DNA of 64,000 nucleotides from Levilactobacillus spicheri DSM 15429 (GTDB lineage Bacteria > Bacillota > Bacilli > Lactobacillales > Lactobacillaceae). The notes beneath the pieces were generated by a model. It did no database searches. It was not told the DNA's origin and saw only the letters and a list, made by a program, of their open reading frames with translations. Shown here in pieces: positions 39,890 through 47,925 of this stretch (position 1 is its first letter; the number at the start of each line of letters is the position of its first letter). The stretch covers positions 1-64,000 of the forward strand of contig NZ_AZFC01000001.1 of assembly GCF_001435095.1 (NCBI RefSeq), in the 5' to 3' direction. The position numbers and the translations under genes were made by a program.

Positions 39890-41359
39890 TTATAGGTTTG
39901 CTTTGTGCTTAATCGGCGTCTTGGCAGTTGCTGCTTCCATTAATTTTGCATTAAGCGTCGTAAAGTTCTTTTGGGCTAAATCTGCCTGAGTTGCATTACT
40001 TGCTGTCAGATAAGCGGCCAAATCCGTTGAGTTTGTGATACTCTTGGCCTTTTGATCCGAAGCATTCAGATTAGCTTGCAGTTCTTGATTCGTCGTTGCT
40101 TGAGCTGGCCGGACGTACTTCTTCACAAATTCATTGTAGTACGGATCGACCAGTACCTTCGTCTGCTTATACGTCCAAGCTGCCGACTGACTGTCATAAT
40201 GATCCGTCCCAATCTTGTATTGCGCCGGTGTATCCGTAATCGTCGTATAGAACGGTACATACACACTGGTATCTGGTGATGCTAGTGCAATCCATTGAAT
40301 TCCAGAAATAGCGGCTGGAACATTCTGCCGAAATTGAATAATGTGGGATTCCATATTTGTCGGCACGTTGATTGGCCGATACTCTTTAGTCCATTTGCCA
40401 GTCGAGTTGTACTTAGTCCCGTTAAAATGTAAGCCGAGAACTTGGCCCACTTTTTGCCGACTAATTTTTTTATCCGGCTTCATAAACATCGCAAAATGCT
40501 TTTGTTGAGGCGTCTGTTTCTTGCTAGGCGTTAAAATTCGTTGTCCATCCCAGACCCGTGGTCGATTATACTGAGCGTCACTCTTACTGTTGGTTCCAAA
40601 CGCTGCTGAGAAATTAACTTGTTTATTCCTGTATGACTTAAGTTGATGTTTTTTAACAAATCCCTGTAAATTCGGTGATGATAAGTAGTTTTTAGTATCT
40701 TTCAAGTTAAGCTTACCAATCATCATCTGGTTAGGAATCACGGCGTATTGGTTATCTGGGACCCGAACGGCTGCCCATTCATGGCCAGAACCAATTTCCA
40801 TGTACCAAATCTCATTTTTGTCGGAGAAAATGATGCCGTCAGATTCAGCAGCTCCCTTTGTTTCAACAATTTGTCCTAAGCGTAATACCCCGTCTTTTGC
40901 AGAATCAATAAACGGAAGCACGACATCTAACATCGAGTCTTCACTAATCCCGTTCTTCACATACGGATCTGCCTTAGCAGCTTTCTGGTTATTCTCAGAG
41001 GATTCCGTACCACTCATTGCGACATTGTTTTGATTAATCCCGTCTTCGCCATAGGTTCCGTCCTCAGACGTCCAATCCGGCGTGGCAGTGTAGCGTTGTT
41101 GTGTTTTCGGGAGGGTCATTGTAAAGTCATTCCCTACCGACCGATATGTTGTCGCGCCATTATTCGTCTGCGGATGAACCACGAACCGCTTCGTCCAGGC
41201 CGTATGCGCATCCTCATCCCGAGCAATCATGGTCGACCCATCCGTCGAGGCACTCTTCCCCACTAATACGGTAGTACAACCTAAAGCTGGATCCGTCATC
41301 ATCCATAGCGCTGCCATCGATGAAACCATAGTCACCATTGCAATATGTAATTTCTTCAT
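39890..41359 (-). CDS. Secreted C69-family dipeptidase (PepD-like)
   Basis: A 489-residue N-terminal-nucleophile hydrolase of peptidase family C69. It has a signal-like hydrophobic stretch (residues 6-24) ending just before Cys28 in LGCTTVLVGKSAS, the expected nucleophile freed by processing. DEDAHTAW, TYGEDGINQNNVAMSGTES and the later GHEWAAVRVPD are family text. The tail (about 430-489) is Lys/Gln-rich. ATG 41359 is chosen because GGAGGG lies 8 nt upstream; the frame also contains a GTG at 41377. Base composition and codon use are clearly more AT-rich than the neighbours, suggesting transfer or a different origin. Confidence 0.9.
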   Translation of the reverse strand: MKKLHIAMVTMVSSMAALWMMTDPALGCTTVLVGKSASTDGSTMIARDEDAHTAWTKRFVVHPQTNNGATTYRSVGNDFTMTLPKTQQRYTATPDWTSEDGTYGEDGINQNNVAMSGTESSENNQKAAKADPYVKNGISEDSMLDVVLPFIDSAKDGVLRLGQIVETKGAAESDGIIFSDKNEIWYMEIGSGHEWAAVRVPDNQYAVIPNQMMIGKLNLKDTKNYLSSPNLQGFVKKHQLKSYRNKQVNFSAAFGTNSKSDAQYNRPRVWDGQRILTPSKKQTPQQKHFAMFMKPDKKISRQKVGQVLGLHFNGTKYNSTGKWTKEYRPINVPTNMESHIIQFRQNVPAAISGIQWIALASPDTSVYVPFYTTITDTPAQYKIGTDHYDSQSAAWTYKQTKVLVDPYYNEFVKKYVRPAQATTNQELQANLNASDQKAKSITNSTDLAAYLTASNATQADLAQKNFTTLNAKLMEAATAKTPIKHKANL

Positions 41360-41529
41360 AATGTTACCCTCCTTCACTAAATAAAGAATACCATGAATAG
41401 TTATTCACAATCTATATTTATTAGATAGCGGTTACATTCCTATTAGAACAGTGCTCATCGTATCAAATCTGATTTGCTATTATCGTTAATTGCTCCGAAT
41501 CATGGCATATCTTCGACTTTAAAAATTGC

Positions 41530-41565
41530 AAAAAAAAGCAGCCCACCATCCCTGGCAGCTGCGAT
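41530..41565 (-). terminator. Terminator of the 41566-41928 gene
   Basis: GCAGC/GCTGC imperfect stem followed by eight T on the minus strand, directly after the stop. Confidence 0.65.
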
Positions 41566-41928
41566 TTAGTCGTCATCTTCACCGGTATTCTCGGCTTGGT
41601 GATTTTCTTTTAAGACGGCGTTCGTATACTTTTCCAAATCGGCTAGGACCTCGGCGTTATCCTGCTGTTGGGCCGCCATATTCTCGGCGACCGCCCAGCG
41701 AGCCAACGTATCGGTAATCGGAACAATGTCCTGGATGATCGCCATCTGAGCGTCACCCTGGTGCTGTTCCTGAATCGTCCGGAAGCTGTCGATGTCGGTG
41801 ATCAACCGCAACACCTTGCCGGATGCCTTTTCAATCGACTGAAAAATCACAAAGTGGGCGCGCTGGTTAGCTTCCCCAATCCGCTCGCGAACCACCTCAA
41901 GTTGCTGGTCACTAATATTCAAGGCCAT
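41566..41928 (-). CDS. Hypothetical acidic protein
   Basis: Not recognised. A 120-residue soluble protein, helical by composition (ISDQQLEVVRERIGEANQRAHFVIFQSIEKASGKVLRLI) with an acidic C-terminal tail (ENTGEDDD). ATG 41928 is preferred, with GGGGGTG upstream; GTG 41937 is possible. It has its own terminator and no obvious partner. Confidence 0.7.
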   Translation of the reverse strand: MALNISDQQLEVVRERIGEANQRAHFVIFQSIEKASGKVLRLITDIDSFRTIQEQHQGDAQMAIIQDIVPITDTLARWAVAENMAAQQQDNAEVLADLEKYTNAVLKENHQAENTGEDDD

Positions 41929-42004
41929 TTCATTCACCCCCGCACAGTTTATTCTAACAAAGAAGTCCCGCCGATGACCGCAATTTCATCGGATTCGCGT
42001 AAAC

Positions 42005-42619
42005 TTAATGAATTGACTGGCAAATCGCCAGTGACTGGTAATCGTGGCCCCCGTGGATCAACAGGTCGGCCGCGACCCCAGCTACTGTTTCACGTGAAAC
42101 AGTTCCCGCCGGTACCGGCTGGCCCTCGTCGATCAGCGTCGGCGTCTGGGCCGGCTCATCCGTCAACGTCACGGGCCGCAGAATCGTGTACGGAAATTCC
42201 GCCTCATCGACCTGTTTGGCCGCGTACCGCTGCTGGTTCAGGTATTCCTTCACGTCGGAAATCCCCGGATAGGTCAGCTCACCGGTGACCTCGTCGTCGA
42301 CCCCGGCGGTGCTCAGCATGATGAAGCGGGTCAGCGGCAATTGCTGGTGGTACTGCGCGTCGAAGAGCTCCTCGAACGCCCAGTCTACGTCGACCCCGGT
42401 CAACGCCGAGAAAACGCTGGGCCGGTCCTGCAAGGCCGGTACGTAGGTCGCTGCCTGATGCAGGTCCCCCGCAATCTCCGTGACTTGGGCGGCTAAATCG
42501 GCCGGTAAGGACTGATCGGCGGCGTGCACCACCCGCACCGTGGCCGCCGGATCCGTGAGCACCTGGCGGGCGACCGTTTGGGCAATGGCGTTTGCCCCGA
42601 TGATTAAATAGGTTGTCAT
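42005..42619 (-). CDS. NAD(P)-binding protein, NmrA/SDR-like
   Basis: A 204-residue Rossmann-fold protein of the atypical short-chain dehydrogenase group. It has the N-terminal YLIIGANAIAQTVARQVL nucleotide-binding segment, the mid-domain FIMLSTAGVDD, and FPYTILRPVTLTDEP, which is typical of NAD(P)H-binding NmrA-like proteins. The Gly-rich loop (GANAIA) departs from the usual GATGxxG. Function unknown; perhaps a redox sensor or reductase. Its reading frame contains a perfect parS palindrome at 42086-42101. Divergent from the aldo/keto reductase gene. Confidence 0.82.
   Translation of the reverse strand: MTTYLIIGANAIAQTVARQVLTDPAATVRVVHAADQSLPADLAAQVTEIAGDLHQAATYVPALQDRPSVFSALTGVDVDWAFEELFDAQYHQQLPLTRFIMLSTAGVDDEVTGELTYPGISDVKEYLNQQRYAAKQVDEAEFPYTILRPVTLTDEPAQTPTLIDEGQPVPAGTVSRETVAGVAADLLIHGGHDYQSLAICQSIH
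42086..42101. promoter_or_regulatory. parS: parS centromere-like site (ParB binding)
   Basis: TGTTTCACGTGAAACA, a perfect 16-bp palindrome matching the bacterial parS consensus, embedded in the coding sequence of 42005-42619. ParB (Spo0J) binding sites of this form lie near chromosome origins. Confidence 0.85.
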
Positions 42620-42727
42620 ATCATTTACTCCTTGTCTTTAAGGTCCAGTGTACCAGAAAGCACGGGGGCCGCGGCAGGTATTCGTGAAAAAATCCAACGA
42701 ATGTTTTCCCCGCTTTCGAGAATCTGG

Positions 42728-42733
42728 TATGAT
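42728..42733 (+). promoter_or_regulatory. Extended -10 of the aldo/keto reductase gene
   Basis: TGGTATGAT at 42725-42733; -35 region TTTTCC-like. Confidence 0.5.
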
Positions 42734-42777
42734 GAACGTAGATTTGTATCCGGTTTCATATTATAGGAGGGATTTCG

Positions 42778-43761
42778 ATGTCACACGAAATGGTCACAAT
42801 TGGTAAATCCGACGTTCAAGCCACTGCCTTAGGTCTCGGGACCAACGCGGTCGGCGGGTACAACCTCTTCCCCAACTTGAAGGATGAGGACGGGCTCCAG
42901 CTGGTCACGGCGGGGCTCAACCACGGCATCAAGTTGCTCGATACCGCCTACGTTTACGGGCTGGGGCACTCCGAAGAGCTGGTGGGTCAAGCCATGCACG
43001 CCTTCGACCGGCACAGCTTCGCCCTGGCCACCAAGGGCGCGCAGGACTTCTCCTCCGGCGAGCAGGTCATCAACAACACCCCTGACTTTCTCACCGCCCA
43101 GGTCGAGGCCAGCTTAAAACGCCTGAACACCGATTACCTGGACATTTACTACATCCACTTCCCCGACAAGCAAACGCCAAAGGCCGAAGCGGTCGGCGCG
43201 CTGCAACGTCTGCGGGAACAGGGAAAGATTCGGGCCATCGGGGTCTCGAACTTCAGCCTCGAACAGGTCAAGGAAGCCAACGCCGACGGGTACGTGGACG
43301 TGGTCGAAGACGAGTTCAGCCTGCTGCACCGGGACCACGAGGCCGACCTGATGCCGTACCTGAAGGACCATCAGATCAGCTTCGTGCCGTACTTCCCACT
43401 GGCTTCCGGCCTGTTGACCGGCAAGTACGACCAAGCGGTCAACTTCCCGGCCGACGATATCCGCAGCCAGATCAGCGACTTCCAGGAACCCCGGTACAGC
43501 GCCGCGCTCAAGGCCATCGACCAGGTTCGGCCAATTGCGCAGGCCCACGACGCCACCGTCGCCCAGACCGTCTTAGCCTGGTACATGCAGGATCCACTGG
43601 TCAGCGTGGTCATCCCCGGTGCCAAGCGCGCCAGCCAGGTCGAGGCCAACGCCCAGGCGCTGGACGTGACCCTGACGGCGGCCGAGTATCAGACCATCGA
43701 CCAGGCCTTCAGCGGCTTCAAGTCCACCACTAGTGGCAAGTCTCTGGCCGATCCCGATTAA
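42778..43761 (+). CDS. Aldo/keto reductase
   Basis: A 327-residue NAD(P)H-dependent carbonyl reductase with a TIM-barrel fold. The catalytic tetrad is visible as Asp55 and Tyr60 (LLDTAYVYG), Lys86 (LATKG) and His127 (YYIHFPD). The cofactor-binding C-terminal text VVIPGAKRASQVEANA is present. Start ATG after TAGGAGGG. A monocistronic unit with its own promoter and terminator; the substrate is unknown. Confidence 0.93.
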   Translation: MSHEMVTIGKSDVQATALGLGTNAVGGYNLFPNLKDEDGLQLVTAGLNHGIKLLDTAYVYGLGHSEELVGQAMHAFDRHSFALATKGAQDFSSGEQVINNTPDFLTAQVEASLKRLNTDYLDIYYIHFPDKQTPKAEAVGALQRLREQGKIRAIGVSNFSLEQVKEANADGYVDVVEDEFSLLHRDHEADLMPYLKDHQISFVPYFPLASGLLTGKYDQAVNFPADDIRSQISDFQEPRYSAALKAIDQVRPIAQAHDATVAQTVLAWYMQDPLVSVVIPGAKRASQVEANAQALDVTLTAAEYQTIDQAFSGFKSTTSGKSLADPD

Positions 43762-43782
43762 CCCTTAATAAAGACCCATCCC

Positions 43783-43828
43783 GGCTCGGGGAACGATGCA
43801 GAAAACGCACCGTTCCCCGAGCCTTTTT
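43783..43828 (+). terminator. Terminator of the aldo/keto reductase gene
   Basis: 13-bp GGCTCGGGGAACG stem with its complement followed by TTTTT. Confidence 0.9.
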
Positions 43829-43896
43829 CGACTGCATTTAATCAGTTTGCGTTTAATAACGAACTTTATTATTTTAAAATTAATATAAATTCGTGA

Positions 43897-43925
43897 TTGT
43901 TATCTTTTTGTGGCTATGCTATACT
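43897..43925 (+). promoter_or_regulatory. Promoter of the purine permease gene
   Basis: TTGTTA (43897-43902), 17-nt spacer, TATACT (43920-43925) with an upstream TGC. Confidence 0.7.
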
Positions 43926-43948
43926 CTATAAGTATTGATTAAGGGATA

Positions 43949-43981
43949 AAATCCGAACGATTAACCAGAATGTTCGGTTTC
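43949..43981. promoter_or_regulatory. Inverted pair of PurBox-like PurR sites
   Basis: Two 13-bp matches to the lactic-acid-bacterial PurBox (AWWWCCGAACWWT): AAATCCGAACGAT at 43949-43961 and, on the other strand, GAAACCGAACATT at 43969-43981. They are separated by 7 nt and lie just downstream of the promoter. Confidence 0.7.
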
Positions 43982-44009
43982 TACTAATTGCTTTAAGGAG
44001 TGCATTCAT

Positions 44010-45320
44010 ATGCAACGCATCGCAGACTTTTTCCATTTCCAAGAGAACGGCACAAACTTCAAGACTGAAATATTGGCCGGCTTAACCACCTTCGTTTCCA
44101 TGGCCTACATCCTGTTCGTCAACCCCCAAGTCTTAGGGGCTTCCGGCATCAGCCAGGGCGCCGTCTTCACGGCGACGGCCTTCGCTTCCGCCTTCGGGTG
44201 TTTCCTGATGGGTATCCTGGCCAACTACCCCATCGCCATCTCGGCAAGCCTGGGGATCAACGCCTTCTTCGCCTACTCCGTGGTCATCGGCATGAAGGTG
44301 CCGTGGCAGACGGCGCTGGCCGGCGTCTTCGTGGCCTCCATCCTGTTCATGATTTTGACGGCCTTCAAGCTGCGGGAAATGGTGGTCGACGCCATCCCAC
44401 GGGACCTCAAGATGGCCATCAGTGCCGGGATTGGGTTGTTTATCGCCTTCATCGGGCTCAGTGAAGGGGGCCTGGTCCAAGCGGATAAATCGACCTTCCT
44501 GACGCTGGGTTCCTTACACGTCGGCAGCACCTGGTTGACCATCTTCGGGCTGCTGGTGACCCTGATCCTGATGAGCGCCCGGATTCCCGGGGCCATCTTT
44601 ATCGGGATGATTGCTAACTCCGTCTTGGGCTTGGCAACCGGTCTGATTCCGATGCCTAAACAGATCATCTCCGGAGTGCCCAGCATCAGCTCAACCTTCA
44701 TGGTGGGGCTGACCCACGTCGGCAGCATCAACACGCTTCAACTGGCCGTGGTCGTGCTGACCTTCTTACTGGTCACCTTCTTCGATACCACCGGGACGCT
44801 GGTCGGCTTGGCCGAACAAGCCGGGTTAGTTAAAAACAACAAGCTGCCCCGGATCGGAAAGGCCTTGATGGCCGATTCCAGTACCATGGTCGTGGGGTCC
44901 TTACTGGGGACCTCGCCAATGGGCGCCTTCGTGGAATCCTCCGCGGGGATCGCCGTGGGTGGTCGGACCGGCTTTACCGCCATCGTGACCGGGATTCTCT
45001 TCATCTTCGGGGCCTTCTTCTCTCCACTGCTGGCCGTGGTGACCAGCCAAGTGACGGCACCCGCCCTGATCATCGTCGGGGTCTTGATGGCCCAATCCCT
45101 TAAGAACATCCACTGGGAAAAGTTCGAAGTCGCAGCGCCCGCCTTCTTGATCGTGCTGGGCATGCCACTGACCTACAGTATCTCTGACGGGATTGCACTG
45201 GGATTCATCACCTACCCACTGACCATGATCGCCGCTAAGCGCGGTAAGGAAGTCGGCCCGATGATGTACGGTCTGGCCGTGGTCTTCGTCGGGTTCCTCT
45301 GGATCCTCAACGCCCACTAA
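44010..45320 (+). CDS. NCS2-family purine permease (guanine/hypoxanthine type)
   Basis: A 436-residue, 12-14-helix proton symporter of the AzgA-like branch of NCS2, importing guanine, hypoxanthine or adenine. Family text includes the N-terminal EILAGLTTFVSMAYILFVNP, the central FFDTTGTLVGLAEQAG and SSAGIAVGGRTGFTA. The start ATG follows TTAAGGAG. Two PurBox-like sites in the leader suggest control by PurR and purine availability. A strong terminator makes it monocistronic. Confidence 0.95.
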   Translation: MQRIADFFHFQENGTNFKTEILAGLTTFVSMAYILFVNPQVLGASGISQGAVFTATAFASAFGCFLMGILANYPIAISASLGINAFFAYSVVIGMKVPWQTALAGVFVASILFMILTAFKLREMVVDAIPRDLKMAISAGIGLFIAFIGLSEGGLVQADKSTFLTLGSLHVGSTWLTIFGLLVTLILMSARIPGAIFIGMIANSVLGLATGLIPMPKQIISGVPSISSTFMVGLTHVGSINTLQLAVVVLTFLLVTFFDTTGTLVGLAEQAGLVKNNKLPRIGKALMADSSTMVVGSLLGTSPMGAFVESSAGIAVGGRTGFTAIVTGILFIFGAFFSPLLAVVTSQVTAPALIIVGVLMAQSLKNIHWEKFEVAAPAFLIVLGMPLTYSISDGIALGFITYPLTMIAAKRGKEVGPMMYGLAVVFVGFLWILNAH

Positions 45321-45336
45321 CCTTTACGAACATGCC

Positions 45337-45375
45337 AAAAGGCGTCTGACCCATCATGCGGTCAGACGCCTTTTT
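45337..45375 (+). terminator. Terminator of the purine permease gene
   Basis: Perfect GGCGTCTGAC/GTCAGACGCC stem flanked by AAAA and TTTTT. Confidence 0.93.
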
Positions 45376-45414
45376 CATGCTGTTTTACTTGTCACTCCAC
45401 TGATAACCTTCGCG
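45371..45414. repeat. 44-bp direct repeat, left copy
   Basis: Matches 45787-45830 at 39 of 44 positions. The left copy runs into structured repeat copy C. Confidence 0.7.
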
Positions 45415-45562
45415 CCACGCCGGCGAGCAAGCTGGCCGAGGTGGGCACGACTTCGAAGCCCCGCAAAAATCGCGGGTCTCCGAAGCTCGGCCTTGATGTA
45501 AGCTGGCTAAGAACGCCAGCTAACATCAATTTCACCACGGCCATCAAGTCGCCTCTGTTTTG
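45407..45562 (-). repeat. Structured intergenic repeat, copy C
   Basis: Closing arms GCTGGCCGAGGTG (45431-45443) and CACCACGGCCAT (45533-45544) use GGCC where copies B and D use GGTC on both arms. The first hairpin has GTTAGCTGGC/GCCAGCTTAC in place of copy D's GTTACCTGGC/GCCAGGTTAC, a compensatory pair change. Confidence 0.8.
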
Positions 45563-45641
45563 CTGACACAGTGGCATAACCATGACATACGATTCCACTA
45601 TCCTTTTTTCAGGCTATAATGCCCCCCCAACACGACTCAAG

Positions 45642-45664
45642 TACTGGGGTACCGTGCCCCAGTA
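45642..45664. other. Perfect hairpin in intergenic DNA
   Basis: TACTGGGG/CCCCAGTA, 8 bp around a 7-nt loop. A second imperfect 17-bp stem follows at 45728-45782 (AAGCAGG...CCTGCTT). There is no gene in 45563-45876. Confidence 0.6.
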
Positions 45665-45786
45665 GAATGTTCAGTAATCCTAACACCGTGCTGACCAGCA
45701 ACAGCGGTGGCCGGCACGCTATCAAAAAAGCAGGTTGCCGCTGCTCGGGGCCTTAACGACCTTTGCAGTGACAGCCTGCTTCAGAC

Positions 45787-45830
45787 TTTTTCATGCTGTT
45801 TTACTGGTCATCCCACCGATAACCTTAGCG
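45787..45830. repeat. 44-bp direct repeat, right copy
   Basis: 39/44 identical to 45371-45414. The two copies bracket structured repeat C and two hairpins. Confidence 0.7.
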
Positions 45831-45876
45831 ATCACTCATGTTAACCAACACGATGCGTCGTGCCTAGTTCTTTAAA

Positions 45877-46593
45877 CTACCCGATTCCGAAGAAACCGTG
45901 CATGAACCAAGCGGCACAAGCGGCGCCAACGAAGGGCGCGATGCCGGGTACGATGATGCCGTATTGCCAGTCGCTGTCCGCCTTATTGGGCAGTGGCAGT
46001 AGGGCGTGGGCGATCCGTGGGCCCATGTCCCGGGCGAGGTTCATGGCGAATCCAGTCGGACCCCCGAGCCCCATCCCGATGGCCCAGACCAACAGACCGA
46101 CACCGATTGGCACGATGCCGGGCGTCTTGACTTCGGAAATAGCCAGGATCCCCGAGATAAAGATGAACGTGTCGAAGAATTCGACGAAGAAGTTCCGGGG
46201 CAGGTTCCGCACAGCGGGCGCCGTACAGAAGAGGTTCCGAATCGTAATCGGCGAGATTTCGTCGGCCGAGACCTTAAAGTGGTCGGCGTACATGATGTAC
46301 ACGATGAAGGACCCGATGACCCCACCCAAGACTTCCGCCACGGAGTATGGGATGAAGGCGTTCCACTTGAGATTGCCTAATAAGCATTGTGCCAAGACCA
46401 TGGCGGGGTTGATGCAGACGTTGCCGAAGATGAACAAGGCAATGCTGATCCCGAATCCCCAAGTCGTGATGGCAAAAATATGGCCAGAGCCCCGGTACTT
46501 GGTCCCCTTCAGAACCGAACTACAGTGAACGCCGACACCAAAAATGATCATGAGCGCCGTACCCATGAATTCTGCGATTAAATTATGTAACAA
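45877..46593 (-). CDS. Aquaporin/glycerol-facilitator family channel
   Basis: A 238-residue MIP-family membrane channel with six helices and two half-helix loops. The first signature is intact (VCINPAMVLAQ). The second reads GPTGFAMNLARDMGPR, so the usual NPA is NLA while the following Asp is kept. In lactobacilli such proteins carry glycerol, water or lactic acid; the substrate is not decidable here. The start ATG follows AGGAGG. Single gene. Confidence 0.9.
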   Translation of the reverse strand: MLHNLIAEFMGTALMIIFGVGVHCSSVLKGTKYRGSGHIFAITTWGFGISIALFIFGNVCINPAMVLAQCLLGNLKWNAFIPYSVAEVLGGVIGSFIVYIMYADHFKVSADEISPITIRNLFCTAPAVRNLPRNFFVEFFDTFIFISGILAISEVKTPGIVPIGVGLLVWAIGMGLGGPTGFAMNLARDMGPRIAHALLPLPNKADSDWQYGIIVPGIAPFVGAACAAWFMHGFFGIG

Positions 46594-46713
46594 GACTCAA
46601 ATCCTCCTAATTTTTCCTATGCCTGCTGCCGCCGAAAAGCGCGCATTTAATTATTATACTAGAGGTTTCGCCTTATGTCTGTTACATTTTTATAAACGGG
46701 GCTAACCAATTGG

Positions 46714-46743
46714 TTGATGTCGTCCCCCGAACTTTGCTATGAT
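46714..46743 (+). promoter_or_regulatory. Promoter of the 77-residue orphan gene
   Basis: TTGATG (46714-46719), 18-nt spacer, extended -10 TGCTATGAT (46735-46743). Confidence 0.65.
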
Positions 46744-46820
46744 GAAGGTAGTCGCCCGGATGGAACCGCTTAACCACACGGACCCGGTTTCCCGGACAAA
46801 AATTGATGGAGATGAGCAGT

Positions 46821-47054
46821 ATGATGAATCCAAACGAGGTCATCCACCGTGGCTGGAACCGCCGCGTCGTGACTGGCAAGACCCTGGCTGAATGTGACGA
46901 CCGCCTGGCCAAGTACTTAAACGAACAAGATTATGGCTCCGGTGAATTCGTGGTCCTCCACGAAAACGACGGATCAAACACCAACACCGGCTACGACCTA
47001 CCGGAAGGCGAGAACTGCTACATCAGCTTTTTGATCTACAACAGCCGGCTCTAA
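46821..47054 (+). CDS. Small hypothetical protein
   Basis: Not recognised. A 77-residue soluble protein (starting MMNPNEVIHRGWNRR) with two Cys residues and an acidic C-terminal half (GSNTNTGYDLPEGENCYI). The frame opens further upstream at a TTG, but ATG 46821 has GGAGATGA at correct spacing. A strong own promoter and a long perfect terminator stem indicate a real, separately expressed gene. Confidence 0.75.
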   Translation: MMNPNEVIHRGWNRRVVTGKTLAECDDRLAKYLNEQDYGSGEFVVLHENDGSNTNTGYDLPEGENCYISFLIYNSRL

Positions 47055-47069
47055 GCACCCGGATGCTAA

Positions 47070-47123
47070 AAAAATAGGCAGACAAATCGCGGCGAACGAT
47101 GCGCGATTTGTCTGCCTATTTTT
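47070..47123. terminator. Bidirectional terminator
   Basis: 22-bp perfect arms (47070-47091 and 47102-47123) with terminal A and T runs, between two convergent genes. Confidence 0.93.
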
Positions 47124-47135
47124 GTCTAGTTTCCG

Positions 47136-47468
47136 TTAATCGTGAAACAGCAAGGCCAGGCCCAGGCTTTCCGTCGCGACGATCACGAACGCGGCACCGC
47201 TGCTCACCAGCAGGCCGATCCAGTAGCTGTGGTACCGGCGTAACCAGCACAGCTGCAGGTAATCGGCTAACCCGAAGAACGTGAGCCCAATCAGGCCGTA
47301 CCCCCAGGTCGTCAGCCGCAAGCCGACCAGTCCGGCGCCCAGCAACAAAAGGACCACCAGCCCTCCGCCCCACTGCCGTAACCGGCGCGTGGGGGTCTGT
47401 TGGGCCCTCTCCCGAAATTGCTGGGTTCCCCGCATCCAAGGGGCCATCAAGGTTTTCCACATCGTCAT
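47136..47468 (-). CDS. Small membrane protein
   Basis: A 110-residue protein with a basic N terminus and three hydrophobic stretches (about 34-52, 55-72, 83-106). ATG 47468 or ATG 47462 may start it; GGGGG lies upstream. It is probably co-transcribed with the following (upstream on this strand) membrane protein gene. Function unknown. Confidence 0.65.
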   Translation of the reverse strand: MTMWKTLMAPWMRGTQQFRERAQQTPTRRLRQWGGGLVVLLLLGAGLVGLRLTTWGYGLIGLTFFGLADYLQLCWLRRYHSYWIGLLVSSGAAFVIVATESLGLALLFHD

Positions 47469-47519
47469 TCCCCCTACGTCCGTAGCTTAGCATCCATCAC
47501 CCACTTAACGGTAGGTGTC

Positions 47520-47876
47520 CTAAGCGCGAGAACGATTCTGCCAGCGGTCGACCAGAAAGTAGGCGGCGTAAATCAGGAGCCAAAACGGCAAGAGTCCGGT
47601 TACCCACCAGAGCCACTGCCAGGCACCGGTCAACGCCGTGGGCAGGTCCCAAATGCTCAACGGAAATAGGAGAATCAACAGTTCCAGGTAAGGATGATCC
47701 CGGTCCTGCCAGGCTCCTCGGACCCGCCAGCAAAAGACACTCAGGAGCCCCAACGCCAGTAGGATCACCCCACGACCCCACCATGGAATTTCCAGGCCCA
47801 GGGGAAAGCCCACTAAAGCCACCAACCACAATCCCAGGCCACCCCACCGGAGCAGCCTTCGTCTCGTCAGTTTCAT
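47520..47876 (-). CDS. Small membrane protein, Trp-rich
   Basis: A 118-residue protein with an Arg-rich N terminus (KLTRRRLLRWGG) and four hydrophobic segments rich in Trp. ATG 47876 is chosen with GGGGGTG upstream. Paired with the 110-residue membrane protein gene 51 nt downstream. No family recognised. Confidence 0.65.
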   Translation of the reverse strand: MKLTRRRLLRWGGLGLWLVALVGFPLGLEIPWWGRGVILLALGLLSVFCWRVRGAWQDRDHPYLELLILLFPLSIWDLPTALTGAWQWLWWVTGLLPFWLLIYAAYFLVDRWQNRSRA

Positions 47877-47925
47877 GCGAACACCCCCAAGAATCGGCCA
47901 CCCAGCGGCACCATCCAATCGGTTA

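Noticed and set aside
43926-44009. Guanine riboswitch upstream of the purine permease
   Set aside because: The GTTTCTAC string is present, but the paired helices and core of the purine aptamer are not. The sequence is better explained by two PurBoxes.
45392-45598. Short similar reading frames across repeat copies (39581-39763, 45392-45598, 55264-55461, 11519-12022) sharing VVKLML and TSRPS text
   Set aside because: They have no ribosome binding sites, and the sequence changes follow base pairing, not codon positions. They are by-products of the structured repeat.
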